A stretch of 64,000 bases of DNA from JBOGOC01 sp050747525 (GCA_050747525.1 JBOGOC010000091.1:115883-179882), one strand, 5' to 3'. Numbered from the stretch's first letter, positions 7,378 to 15,114 are shown. Notes: generated from the sequence alone by a model not told the origin. Made by a program: numbers and translations.

Positions 7378-9632
7378 CCGTTTTCCCTGTACGGGCGGCC
7401 GGCCTCGTAGAGAGCCAGCCGCCCGGCGATCCCTTCCGTGAGGGCCGCGGAGTCCGCCCGCCCGGCCGCCTGCCGCAGCGCACGCCGTGCCGTGCCGGCC
7501 GCCTCGATGTAGCGGCCGGTTTCCGCCTGGGCGGCCGCGAGCGTGTCCAGGATCCGTGGGTCGCGCTCGCCGGTGGCACGGCTGGCCTCGCGCGCCAGCT
7601 GAAGCGCCAGCGCGCCGTTGCGCAACGCGTCGCGGGTGCTGGTGGCTTGCTTCCAGGCGACCCGGGCGGCGGCCACCGGCCAGCCGGAATCGATGCGGGC
7701 CGCTTCCTGGAGCTGCACGGCCCCCTCGCCCTCTCTCCCATCCAGCGCAAGCACGGCCCCCAGGCCGAAGCGCGACGTGGCCGAGCCGGGGCGCAGCCGG
7801 AGCCCTTCTTCGAAGCTGCGCGCGGCCGCCCGCCAGTCGCTCTTCAGCGCGGTCGCCCACGCCAGCTCTTCATGCGCCTCCGCCAGATCCGGATCGAGCC
7901 GGGCGGCGGCCGCGAAGTGAAGGATGGCGTCGTCGACCTCGCCCGTCTGCATGAGAGCGAGCCCCAGATTGTGATGGGCGCTCTTCGACGAGGGGTCGAG
8001 GCGCAGCGCCTGCGTGAAGTGGTCCGCCGCATCTTTCAACCGCCCCTGCCGGCCATAGATGACTCCCAGGTTCAGCTGGATGTCGGGCTGGTCGGGGCGA
8101 AGCGCCGACGCGAGCAGCAGCCGCTCCTCCGCCTGCGCCAGCTCTCCCTGCCGCGCCAGGACGACTCCCAGCTGCAGCTGGGTGTCCAGATGATCCGGGC
8201 GAAGCCGGGACGCCGCTTCGAAGTGCTGCCGGGCGGACGCCAGGTCATTCTGCCGCGCCAGCATCAGCCCCAGGTTGAAGTGAGCCTCCGGATAGCGCGG
8301 ATTCAGCTCGAGCGCCTGCGCGAAGTGCGCGCGCGCCCCCGTCAGATCGTCGCGCTGGAAGAGGATCAGGCCCAGGTTGTTCCGCGCGATCCAGGCCCCG
8401 GGGTTCTTCCGGATCGTGTCGGTCCAGAGGGTCTCGGCGTTCCGGTAGATCCCGGCCTGCCGCCAGGTGAGCGATCCAAGGGTCACGAGAAGGGCCAGCG
8501 CGAGAGCGGCGCCCGCGGCAGGCCGCATGCGAAGCCGCGAAGCCGCGACGGCGGCCCCGGCCGAGACGAGCGCGATCGGGCCCATGCTGGCCAGGTACTG
8601 AAAGTGGTCCGCCACGAATGAGAAGCGCATCGGATAGGTGTCGAAGAACCCCAGGGCGGGGACCAGCGTGCCGGCGAAGAAGAGCGAAGCCACCACCGGG
8701 CCTCTGCCCAGGCGCGAGCGCGCCGAGCAGATCAACGCCAGGGCCCCGAGGGCCGCCAGCGGGAAGAGGATCTGGAGGAGCGAACCGGCCTGAACGTCCC
8801 ATCGCGGATAGATGAAGGTGAGCTCCATGGGGACCAGCAGCTTTCCCGCGTAGAACCAGAGGGCCCGCCCGGCCACCAGGCAACGCTCCATCCACGACAG
8901 GGACCACTCCTGGCCCGCAGCTCCGATGTGGTGCCTCTCCACCCAGACGGTGTGCAGTCCCAGCAGGATCCCCGCGGCCGCGAACGGGACCAGCGCCGGA
9001 AGGGACCGACCCACGAGGCCGGGACGCTTCCACCAGACCAGCAGAACCAGAACGGCGGGAAGCGAGCACGTGACCGTCTTCGCCGTCAGCGCCGCCACGA
9101 ACAGGACGAGCGAGACCGCGTACCACAGCCACCGGCGCCGCCGGGAGTCCTGCTCCGGCTCGAGCGGAACGAATCGCAGGAAGGCGAGCAGAGAGCCCAG
9201 GTAAAAGAGGCCCGACAGCACGTTCTTGCGCTCGGTGATCCATGCCACCGACTCTGCGTGCACCGGGTGGAGCGCGAAGACGGCGGCGGCCAGCCAGGCG
9301 CCCGGCACGCGAAGGCGCCGAAGCGTCAGGCCCACCAGCAGCGCCGTGACGGCGTGCAGTAACACGTTCACCAGGTGAGAGCCTGCCGGATGGAGCCCCC
9401 AGATCCGCTGCTCCAGCCAGAAGCTGGTGAAGGTGAGCGGGTAGTACTGCGGCGTGGCGCCCGGCTGGAACCAGATCGCCCGGAGCCCTTCCATCGAGCG
9501 CAGCGCGTCGTTGTGAGTGACGTGGACGTCGTCATCCCACACGTACCCGCCCCCCAGCGCAGGCAGGTAGGCCACCACCGTGGCCAGCACCAGCGCGGCG
9601 GCGAGTCTCGTCTCCTTGGAGGGCATCGTCAC
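7359..9632 (-). CDS. TMTC-like polytopic membrane protein with TPR repeats
   Basis: A 757-residue protein. The first 390 residues have about ten membrane spans and a GT-C-like opening: LPALGGGYVWDDDVHVTHN (acidic pair after the first span), FALHPVHAESVAWITERKN and a DTYPMRFSFVADHFQYLA stretch. These match the bacterial relatives of eukaryotic TMTC O-mannosyltransferases. Residues about 395-640 are tandem TPRs (ARNNLGLILFQRDDLTGARAHF, then AHFNLGLML and so on). A glycosyltransferase role is inferred from the fold signature, and the acceptor is unknown. The frame opens at GTG 9632; an ATG two codons on (9626) is an alternative. Confidence 0.78.
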   Translation of the reverse strand: MTMPSKETRLAAALVLATVVAYLPALGGGYVWDDDVHVTHNDALRSMEGLRAIWFQPGATPQYYPLTFTSFWLEQRIWGLHPAGSHLVNVLLHAVTALLVGLTLRRLRVPGAWLAAAVFALHPVHAESVAWITERKNVLSGLFYLGSLLAFLRFVPLEPEQDSRRRRWLWYAVSLVLFVAALTAKTVTCSLPAVLVLLVWWKRPGLVGRSLPALVPFAAAGILLGLHTVWVERHHIGAAGQEWSLSWMERCLVAGRALWFYAGKLLVPMELTFIYPRWDVQAGSLLQILFPLAALGALALICSARSRLGRGPVVASLFFAGTLVPALGFFDTYPMRFSFVADHFQYLASMGPIALVSAGAAVAASRLRMRPAAGAALALALLVTLGSLTWRQAGIYRNAETLWTDTIRKNPGAWIARNNLGLILFQRDDLTGARAHFAQALELNPRYPEAHFNLGLMLARQNDLASARQHFEAASRLRPDHLDTQLQLGVVLARQGELAQAEERLLLASALRPDQPDIQLNLGVIYGRQGRLKDAADHFTQALRLDPSSKSAHHNLGLALMQTGEVDDAILHFAAAARLDPDLAEAHEELAWATALKSDWRAAARSFEEGLRLRPGSATSRFGLGAVLALDGREGEGAVQLQEAARIDSGWPVAAARVAWKQATSTRDALRNGALALQLAREASRATGERDPRILDTLAAAQAETGRYIEAAGTARRALRQAAGRADSAALTEGIAGRLALYEAGRPYRENGIRPGP

Positions 9633-9659
9633 GGCTCGGCGGCCAGTATAGATGCGCCA

Positions 9660-10718
9660 TCAGCGGTTGCGGCGCGATCGCTTGATGGCGCGGTGCACGG
9701 CCCGCCACTGGCGCCTCTGCTCGCGCTGCGCCGCGCCGTCCTGCCGCAGCTCCAGGTACCGCAGCTCGCCCGCCAGCGCCCGGTAGCTGCGCAGGCGCTC
9801 GGGGGCCAGGCGCCCCGACGCCACCGCCTCGTTCACGGCGCACCCGGGCTCCGTGTCGTGCGCGCAGTCGCGGTAGCGGCACGACCCGGCCAGGCCGGCC
9901 ACGTCGTCGAAGGCGCGCTCGAGCCCCCGCTCGTCCCCCCACAGCTGCACCTCGCGGATGCCAGGATTGTCGATGAGCATCCCTCCTCCCGGAAGGAGGA
10001 ACAGCTCGCGGCGCGTGGTGGTGTGGCGGCCCCGGTCATCTCCCCGCCGCACGGCCGCCGTGACCTGCACGCTCTTTCCCAGGAGCCGGTTGATGAGGGT
10101 CGACTTTCCGGCTCCCGACGACCCCACCAGCGCGGCCGTACTTCCCACGGGAAGGAGCGCACGCACGGCCTCGAGGCCGTCTTCCAGCAGGCAGCTCCCC
10201 ATGAGGACCTCCGCTCCGCGGGCCGTCTCTCGGACGGACTCCAGGCGGGCCGAGGCCTCGGCGCAGAGATCGCGCTTGTTCAGGAAGACCGCTCCCGCCG
10301 CGCCGCTCTCCTCGATGAGCGCCACCAGCCGCTCCAGACGGCGCAGGCTGAAGTCCCCATCCAGCCCCATCACCACCAGGACGAGGTCGATGTTGGCGGC
10401 CACCACCTGCTCGTCCGTGCGCCGTCCCGCGGCTTTGCGCGACAGCTTCGTCCTGCGATCGAGCAGGGCCTCGACGCGGGGCGTGGCGCCCGCGGCCATC
10501 CGCACGGCCACCCAGTCGCCCGCCACCGGCACGCCGCTGCCGCCGGCCTCCAGGCGCAGCCTGCCGGCCAGCGTGCCCAGATGCTCTCCCTGATCGGTGA
10601 GCAGCCGCACCATGCCCGAGGACGATGAGATGACCCGGGCAGGGCGCAGGCCTTCCTTTTCGAACGCTTCCCATTGATGTGCGAAGAACTCGTTCCAGCC
10701 ATGGTGATGCAGAGACAC
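9660..10718 (-). CDS. rsgA: Ribosome small-subunit-dependent GTPase A
   Basis: A 352-residue circularly permuted GTPase that helps late 30S maturation. Motifs come in the permuted order G4 NKRD (about 147), G1 GSSGAGKST (about 199), G3 DNPG (about 250), then a zinc knuckle with C280, C285, H287 and C293 (CRYRDCAHDTEPGC). An OB-type domain fills residues 30-110. The frame is open for 43 more codons upstream, but AAGGAG lies 5 bases before GTG 10718, so that start was chosen. It is followed closely by the TPR gene on the same strand. Confidence 0.93.
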   Translation of the reverse strand: MSLHHHGWNEFFAHQWEAFEKEGLRPARVISSSSGMVRLLTDQGEHLGTLAGRLRLEAGGSGVPVAGDWVAVRMAAGATPRVEALLDRRTKLSRKAAGRRTDEQVVAANIDLVLVVMGLDGDFSLRRLERLVALIEESGAAGAVFLNKRDLCAEASARLESVRETARGAEVLMGSCLLEDGLEAVRALLPVGSTAALVGSSGAGKSTLINRLLGKSVQVTAAVRRGDDRGRHTTTRRELFLLPGGGMLIDNPGIREVQLWGDERGLERAFDDVAGLAGSCRYRDCAHDTEPGCAVNEAVASGRLAPERLRSYRALAGELRYLELRQDGAAQREQRRQWRAVHRAIKRSRRNR

Positions 10719-10830
10719 GTCGGCTCCTTGGAATGCGATGAGTGTGTTGAAGGAGGCGAACCGCGAGGGTGGACGCCGCGGGGCGTCAGACGTGCGGTTC
10801 GAGGAGGACGCGTCTAGACAGTCATAGGCA

Positions 10831-10858
10831 GGCGGGGAGTCTGCCACAACTCCCCGCC
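10831..10858 (-). terminator. Hairpin after the DJ-1/PfpI gene
   Basis: A perfect 10-bp stem (GGCGGGGAGT at 10831-10840 with ACTCCCCGCC at 10849-10858), 8-base loop, lies 10 bases past the stop of the minus-strand gene ending at 10869. It has no T-run. Confidence 0.5.
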
Positions 10859-10868
10859 CGACTCAAGA

Positions 10869-11654
10869 TCACTTCTTCTCCTCGGCCAGCAGCTCGGCCC
10901 GCTGCGCCGTGCGGCCCGCCTCGTCCAGGCTGGGGTTGAGGTATGTATATGTCGTGGCGAGATAGGGCTCCGGAGTCCAGTGATACTCCATGTATCGCGC
11001 CGTCTGGTCGGCCACCGCGCGGCCGGTCAGGCGCGCGACCGCGTGCAAGGCGCCGTCGATCCCCGCCGAAACGCCGGCAGTGGTGATGATCGAGCCGTTG
11101 TCCACGAAGCGCCTCCCCTCCTGCACGGTGGCCTTGGGCACGTCGCGACGCAGCCTTTCGATGGCTCCGTACCAGGTGGTCGCCGTCTTTCCGTCCAGCA
11201 GGCCGAGCTTGCCCGGGACGAAGGCCCCGGTGCAGACGGTAAGGGTGATCTCCGCCTCCTTCGTCACCTTCGCCGCCCAGGCCATGAACTTCGGATCGCC
11301 CAGCAGCGCGCCGCTCTGGCCGCCTGGGATGACCAGCACGTCGGGCTTCGGCGCGTCGTCGATGGAGAAATCGGGCACGACGTGGAGGAAGTGCTGGCTA
11401 AGGATCGGCTTCGTGGTCGTGGCCACCGTGTACACCTTGAACCCGCCTTGGTCGCCGTGCTCGGAGAACGAGGCGGCCGCCTGGAAGACCTCTCCCGGGC
11501 CCGCGAAATCCAGGAGCTCGACCCCTTCGTACAGGACGATGGCGACGTTGCGGGTGTAGGGCCTGGCCGAGGGCTGGCTCTCGGCGGCGGCCATCATCCC
11601 CGCACCGGAGGCCGCCATGCCCACGACTGACGAAATGACCAGTTCTCTCCACAT
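10869..11654 (-). CDS. Secreted DJ-1/PfpI family protein
   Basis: A 261-residue protein with an N-terminal export signal (MWRELVISSVVGMAASGAGM) and a DJ-1/PfpI fold: VAIVLYEGVELLDFAGPGEVF, DVLVIPGGQSGALL, and nucleophile elbow LTVCTGAF (Cys about 141) followed by GLLDGKTATTWYG. This subgroup contains the amidotransferase-like domain of GlxA/FtrA-type regulators and isonitrile hydratases; export of such a protein is less usual. The next gene upstream is a regulator carrying the same fold, so the pair may have arisen by domain duplication and act on related ligands. ATG 11654 is 7 bases after GGGAGG; an ATG at 11660 is too close to that site. Confidence 0.85.
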   Translation of the reverse strand: MWRELVISSVVGMAASGAGMMAAAESQPSARPYTRNVAIVLYEGVELLDFAGPGEVFQAAASFSEHGDQGGFKVYTVATTTKPILSQHFLHVVPDFSIDDAPKPDVLVIPGGQSGALLGDPKFMAWAAKVTKEAEITLTVCTGAFVPGKLGLLDGKTATTWYGAIERLRRDVPKATVQEGRRFVDNGSIITTAGVSAGIDGALHAVARLTGRAVADQTARYMEYHWTPEPYLATTYTYLNPSLDEAGRTAQRAELLAEEKK

Positions 11655-11670
11655 GTGCATCCCTCCCGTA

Positions 11671-12651
11671 TCACGAACATGCCGATCGGCCGGATGAATT
11701 CCGCCGCCAGTCTCGTGGCGACGTGCCGAACTGACTCTTCCAGAGCCTGCGCAGCTGGCGCGCGTCCTTGAAGCCGCAGCTGGCCGCCACCCGCTCGACG
11801 CTGTAGCCGGGATCCTGGAGCAGGTCGCCGGCGATCTGCAGCCGCATGCGGGTGGTGAATCCCTTGATCGAGATGCCGGTCGCCTGGCGGAAGCCTCGGG
11901 TGAGGTTGCGGGCGCTCATCGCTGCCACCCCGGCGAGCGTCTCGAGCGTGGGCGCGGTCTGGGGATGGGCCGCGAGCCAGTCCTGCACGCGGTGGATCCC
12001 CTCGTCCAGGTGGGAGCGGTAGTCGAGGTAGATGCTGGTCTGATCGCGATCCCCGTTGCGGCGGATGTACACCACCATCTCGCGCGCCACCCGCGCGGCC
12101 AGCAGCGCCCCGTGCTCCTTCTCCAGGAAGGCGAGGGCCATGTCGATCCCCGAAGCCACGCCGGCGCTGGTGATGATGCGGTCATCCACCACGAAGAGCC
12201 GGTTGCGGGCCACGCGTGCCGATGGGTGCTTCTCCTGAAGCCGGGAGGCCACCTTCCAGTGCGTCGTGCAGGCGCGCCCGTCCAGGAGGCCCGCGTGAGC
12301 CAGGATGAACGCGCCGCTACAGATGGAGGCCACGCGCGCGCCCGCGCGGTGAGCCGACCGAAGCCACTCCGACGGCACGTGGTCGAGACGATCCAGCGTG
12401 GTGGAGTCCACGCCGGGGACCAGCACCAGATCCTGCGCCGTCACCGTCGGCAGGCGCTCGAGCGAGCCGAGGACCAGCCCCTGAGCCGAACGCGCGGAAG
12501 CCTCGACCCCGCAGTGCACGATCCGGTACGGCGCCCCCAGCCCTCCCGCCTCGTGGAAGGCCTGCACGGGGCCGGACAGATCCAGCAGGTGCACGTGCGG
12601 CAGCACGAGCACGATCAGCCTGCGATCGGACGGAACCGGCCTTGAAAACAT
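11671..12651 (-). CDS. GlxA-type AraC family transcriptional regulator
   Basis: A 326-residue regulator with an N-terminal DJ-1/PfpI domain (RLIVLVLPHVHLLDLSGPVQ; DLVLVPGVD; elbow VASICSGAFILAHAGLLDG) and a C-terminal AraC-type double helix-turn-helix (TLETLAGVAAMSARNLTRGF and VERVAASCGFKDARQLRR, then FGTSPRDWRR). This architecture is typical of GlxA/FtrA-type activators. The neighbouring secreted DJ-1 protein is the obvious candidate target, 16 bases downstream on the same strand. ATG 12651 was preferred; the frame runs 14 codons further without a ribosome binding site. Confidence 0.88.
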   Translation of the reverse strand: MFSRPVPSDRRLIVLVLPHVHLLDLSGPVQAFHEAGGLGAPYRIVHCGVEASARSAQGLVLGSLERLPTVTAQDLVLVPGVDSTTLDRLDHVPSEWLRSAHRAGARVASICSGAFILAHAGLLDGRACTTHWKVASRLQEKHPSARVARNRLFVVDDRIITSAGVASGIDMALAFLEKEHGALLAARVAREMVVYIRRNGDRDQTSIYLDYRSHLDEGIHRVQDWLAAHPQTAPTLETLAGVAAMSARNLTRGFRQATGISIKGFTTRMRLQIAGDLLQDPGYSVERVAASCGFKDARQLRRLWKSQFGTSPRDWRRNSSGRSACS

Positions 12652-12710
12652 GCGGGGATTGTACCGGGATCCAAAGAGGAGAAACAGGGCCATTCCGGCC
12701 AGTTTTCGGA

Positions 12711-12718
12711 CATTTCAG
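12711..12718 (+). repeat. Left target-site duplication
   Basis: CATTTCAG, repeated directly at 16210-16217. Removing the element and one copy gives a continuous intergenic sequence. Confidence 0.75.
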
Positions 12719-12721
12719 GAC

Positions 12722-12741
12722 AAGTAGGTACTTACCGCAAA
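12722..12741 (+). repeat. Left terminal inverted repeat
   Basis: AAGTAGGTACTTACCGCAAA; pairs with the complement of 16187-16206 at 19 of 20 positions. The first 12 bases are nearly palindromic by themselves (AAGTA-GG-TACTT), as in a dimer-binding site. Confidence 0.85.
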
Positions 12742-12808
12742 TCGGGCGGCTGACCGCGAGCGCGGGGGCCGGGGGCTTTTCCGGAGGTCGAGTTTCTGGT
12801 AAGGTGGG

Positions 12809-13072
12809 TGCCCTCGGGGGCCTGGCACGGCCTACCGGTCCTTACGTCGGCGCGCCTTGAACCTGAATGCCTTCAGGCCGTAGCGCCGAGCGTAGAGACG
12901 TTTCCCGGACTTCAGGGTGATGTACGCCGAGTACACGAACTCGGCGGCATCACCCGCCGGGGCGGCCTCCTTCACGCCAGCCATGAGCAACACCTCCTTC
13001 CGGCGGCGGTTCCGCAAGGCCAACAGAACCGCGCCAGCGAGGCGCTCACCGGGGAAGTGGCCCCCGAGGGCA
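12809..13072. repeat. 14-bp inverted repeats bracketing a 50-codon gene
   Basis: TGCCCTCGGGGGCC at 12809-12822 is perfectly complementary to 13059-13072. Between them lies only the 50-residue basic-protein gene, so the 264-bp block looks like a discrete cassette or a very long-range stem. Confidence 0.6.
12832..12984 (-). CDS. Small basic protein, 50 aa, unknown function
   Basis: The reading frame is short, but its ATG (12984) has a near-perfect ribosome binding site (AAGGAGGTG at 12991-12999), which argues that it is translated. The N-terminal half is neutral (EAAPAGDAAEFVYSAYITL). The C-terminal half is strongly basic and ends in FRFKARRRKDR, suggesting nucleic-acid or membrane contact. 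I do not recognise a family. It sits just inside the left end of the transposon and is bracketed by a 14-bp inverted repeat. Confidence 0.6.
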   Translation of the reverse strand: MAGVKEAAPAGDAAEFVYSAYITLKSGKRLYARRYGLKAFRFKARRRKDR

Positions 13073-13092
13073 GGCAGAGTCTACGACACATC

Positions 13093-13153
13093 CAGCGGCA
13101 CATGCAAGCGCCAGCCCGGCTTGGCAAAGTTGGCGCTTGACCATGTGCCGCTG
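13093..13153 (+). promoter_or_regulatory. Long hairpin upstream of the HARE-HTH-like gene
   Basis: CAGCGGCACATGCAAGCGCC plus A at 13093-13113 pairs along its entire 21 bases with 13131-13153, interrupted only by a 2-base bulge (A13140, C13141). The loop is 17 bases. It ends 50 bases before the start codon at 13204. It could be a leader structure, a small RNA, a terminator for upstream reading, or a protein-binding site; the sequence does not decide. No T-run follows. Confidence 0.65.
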
Positions 13154-13203
13154 CCAGTGGTACTGTCTCGCTGCCGTTGTCCCCATGGGGCCGGGAGGGC
13201 CGT

Positions 13204-13659
13204 ATGAAAAAGTCAGAGGCAGCAATCGAGCGAAGCCTTCAGGCTGCCAAGAAGGAGCTTCAGGACATCGAGGCCAAGCTAAGAGCCGTGGAGCATCTGC
13301 GTCAGAGGAAGATCATCTTGCAAACCTTCATCTCGGCGGGAGAGGCCCTTGCGGCACCAACGGTGAAACAGAGGCCTGCCCATCCTTCGCCCGCTCCGCA
13401 GGCAGCCCCCCCGTTGCCTATCGGGACAGGGCAGCCGCGGGTTTCTGACGGGGCCTACTCCGTGCTGCAGGATCGAAAGGTGCCCATGTCCGTGACAGCA
13501 ATCGCGGAAGAGATGCAGCGCCGGGGATGGAAGCTCAGCCAGAAGTGGGCGCGGGAAGTCGTCAGGGCTGCTGTCGCAACGGACAGCCGTTTCGAGAAAG
13601 CCGCCCCTGGCGTATTCGCCATCAGGGAGTGGCCGGAGAGCATGAAGAAAGTGTCGTAG
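13204..13659 (+). CDS. Coiled-coil protein with HARE-HTH-like winged helix
   Basis: A 151-residue protein: a charged coiled coil at residues 1-45 (IERSLQAAKKELQDIEAKL), a proline/alanine linker at 50-75, and a winged-helix domain at about 80-145 (GAYSVLQDRKVPMSVTAIAE, MQRRGWKLSQKWAREVVRAA, then FEKAAPGVFAIREW). The pattern resembles HARE-HTH domains, which occur in restriction enzymes and chromatin proteins and are thought to read modified or structured DNA. As a transposon passenger it may regulate the element or assist target choice. ATG 13204 follows GGGAGG (13192-13197). Confidence 0.65.
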   Translation: MKKSEAAIERSLQAAKKELQDIEAKLRAVEHLRQRKIILQTFISAGEALAAPTVKQRPAHPSPAPQAAPPLPIGTGQPRVSDGAYSVLQDRKVPMSVTAIAEEMQRRGWKLSQKWAREVVRAAVATDSRFEKAAPGVFAIREWPESMKKVS

Positions 13660-13728
13660 CCCAAACAGAACAACGCCCCAGCAACGCAGGGCCTTGGTCG
13701 GTATCCGCGTTGAGGGGCGCTGGAGGCC

Positions 13729-13746
13729 TAGATGCTTGCACATCTA
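13729..13746 (+). terminator. Small hairpin after the HARE-HTH-like gene
   Basis: TAGATG and CATCTA around a 6-base loop, about 70 bases past the stop at 13659. It is short, with no T-run; low confidence as a terminator. The rest of 13660-13813 shows no gene. Confidence 0.3.
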
Positions 13747-13813
13747 AGCGCTGGAAGTGTGTCACTTTTCAGGGGCAGATACAAGCGTAAACTGCGCTAC
13801 CTGCTGAAATGCT

Positions 13814-13981
13814 CTAGGGGCGCGGTTTTCCTACCACTCTGGCCTTTCGGCCCTTCTCAGGCTCCGGCCATCCATCCTTGGGGCGCTCCCGCCGGAGCGC
13901 CTTCTTGACGGCCTCCTTCCATGATCCGGGAAGTACAAGCCGATCTTCCTTGGGGCCGCGCTTCTGGGGTTTCTTGGGCAT
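13814..13981 (-). CDS. Small basic protein, 55 aa, unknown function
   Basis: ATG 13981 is preceded by AAGGA at a proper distance, supporting translation. The protein is lysine/arginine/proline-rich (MPKKPQKRGPKEDRLVLPG, then WKEAVKKALRRERPKDGWPE). Its compact motif LVLPGSWKEAVKKALRRERP looks like a short amphipathic helix flanked by disordered basic tails. I recall similar short proteins of unknown role, but cannot name a family. It is in the same direction as the transposase, with the tRNA-like gene antisense between them, so it may be the distal gene of a transposase transcript. Confidence 0.6.
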   Translation of the reverse strand: MPKKPQKRGPKEDRLVLPGSWKEAVKKALRRERPKDGWPEPEKGRKARVVGKPRP

Positions 13982-13994
13982 GGTGTCCTTACGT

Positions 13995-14085
13995 GCCGGG
14001 GTGGCGGAACATGGCAAACGCATCCGGTCTGGGACCGGACGGCGGTAATCCCGCCTTGGGGGTTCGAGGCCCCTCCCCGGCACCA
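13995..14085 (+). tRNA. Leucine-type (class II) tRNA body with TGG anticodon
   Basis: A complete cloverleaf can be drawn. Acceptor GCCGGGG/CCCCGGC (13995-14001, 14075-14081), discriminator A and encoded CCA (14083-14085). D-arm GCG/CGC with GG in the loop. Anticodon stem TCCGG/CCGGA (14023-14027, 14035-14039). Long variable arm GGCGG/CCGCC (14041-14055). T-arm with TTCGAGG loop. The body is leucine-like (class II, A73, GTGGCGGAA opening). But the anticodon is TGG (14030-14032, proline), and position 33 is C instead of the universal T. T32-A38 and C33-G37 can pair, shrinking the loop to TGG alone. It may be a decoy, a recoding tRNA or a decayed gene. Confidence 0.8.
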
Positions 14086-14092
14086 ATCGATC

Positions 14093-15079
14093 CTATCCCA
14101 GATAGGCCTTGTACGTGAGCCGCTTCCCGTCCGCTTTGCGGATCGCCCTCACGGTGCGCTCGCCGTCGTCCACATGGCGGGCGTTGTATACGAAGGCGCG
14201 CTCCGACAAATAGCGATGAAGATGCTTCTTGCTGACGGCATGGTGCGTGCCGTAGAGGGAGCGCTTCACGATGCTGAAGAAGCCCTCGATACTGTTGGTG
14301 TGAGCATTGCCTCTCACGTACTCGTGGGTCGAATGCTTGACGACCTTGTGATCCTTGAACGCCTTCCCTGGCTCCGTGTAGAGGTTGGATTCATCCGTCA
14401 TGAGAATCGAGCTGCGGCTCACGTTCGCGAAGATGAACGCCCTCAGAGTTTCGGCATTGGCCCGCTCGACGTGGCGTGGCCGAACGCTTCCGCCGCGCTG
14501 GAGAACCGCCACCACGGTTGCCTTGTTGGTCTTGGTGGTGTGCCTGCGGTAATCCGGGTCTAAGGCTCTTGCCGGTTTCCACGGGAAGGCCTTCTTGCGC
14601 GGCTTGCCGCCCACGTATGTCTCATCCGCTTCCACGATGCCGGTCAGTGGCGCTGGTGAGCCCTCGGCCATCGCGAATCTGATGCGGTGCATCATGAACA
14701 GAGCCGACTTGTAGGAGAGGCCGGTCATGCGCTTGATCTGAAGGGCGGAGACGCCCTTCTTGGACGCGCACGCGGCCCAGAAGGCATAGCACCAGTGCCG
14801 CATCGGGATGCGGGAATCCTCGAAGATGGTCCCGATCCGGACGGTGAACTGCCTGGCGCATCCACGGCAGCGCCACAGGTAGCGGGGGCCACGTGTCTTG
14901 GTCTCGCGGCTGATCATCTGGTACACGTCCATGTCGCCACAGCGCGGGCAGGCCGGTTCACCCTGCCAACGCTCGGCCTCGATGAACTCCACGGCGGCAG
15001 TCTCGTCCGCGCACGCCCTTGGGAGCGCCCTGACCGTCTCCGACTTGTTTCCTGCGACTGGCCCCTGCCCTTTGCTCAT
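14093..15079 (-). CDS. IS1595-family (ISXO2-like) transposase
   Basis: A 328-residue transposase: N-terminal zinc ribbon (CPRCGDMDVY ... WRCRGCARQFTVRIGTIFED), then the ISXO2-like catalytic domain with acidic residues in IVEADETYVGGKPRK, LMTDESNLY and HTNSIEGFFSIVKRSLYG. Full length and intact. It mobilises DNA with 8-bp target duplications, matching the CATTTCAG repeats around this element. Its stop codon is 8 bases from the 3' end of the tRNA-like gene on the other strand, leaving no room for an IS end; the true element ends are far out, at 12719 and 16209. A promoter with a palindrome in its spacer precedes it. Confidence 0.92.
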   Translation of the reverse strand: MSKGQGPVAGNKSETVRALPRACADETAAVEFIEAERWQGEPACPRCGDMDVYQMISRETKTRGPRYLWRCRGCARQFTVRIGTIFEDSRIPMRHWCYAFWAACASKKGVSALQIKRMTGLSYKSALFMMHRIRFAMAEGSPAPLTGIVEADETYVGGKPRKKAFPWKPARALDPDYRRHTTKTNKATVVAVLQRGGSVRPRHVERANAETLRAFIFANVSRSSILMTDESNLYTEPGKAFKDHKVVKHSTHEYVRGNAHTNSIEGFFSIVKRSLYGTHHAVSKKHLHRYLSERAFVYNARHVDDGERTVRAIRKADGKRLTYKAYLG

Positions 15080-15085
15080 GTCGAT

Positions 15086-15114
15086 ACTTTACGGTCTAGA
15101 CCGATTTGTGTCAA
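15086..15114 (-). promoter_or_regulatory. Transposase promoter with palindromic operator
   Basis: On the minus strand a consensus -35 TTGACA (15114-15109) and TAAAGT (15091-15086) are exactly 17 bases apart. The spacer holds a perfect 12-bp palindrome, CGGTCTAGACCG (15092-15103), ideally placed for repression. The start codon is 7 bases beyond the -10 element, so the transcript would be nearly leaderless. Confidence 0.65.

Noticed and set aside
5264..7750. 828-codon open frame on the minus strand
   Set aside because: It is antisense to the hydrolase, zinc-finger and DUF6600-like genes, shows compositional Arg/Pro-rich sequence without domains, and is a high-G+C shadow.
13995..14085. Ordinary tRNA-Pro
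   Set aside because: The anticodon is TGG, but the long paired variable arm and leucine-style D-arm are not those of proline tRNAs, and position 33 is C.
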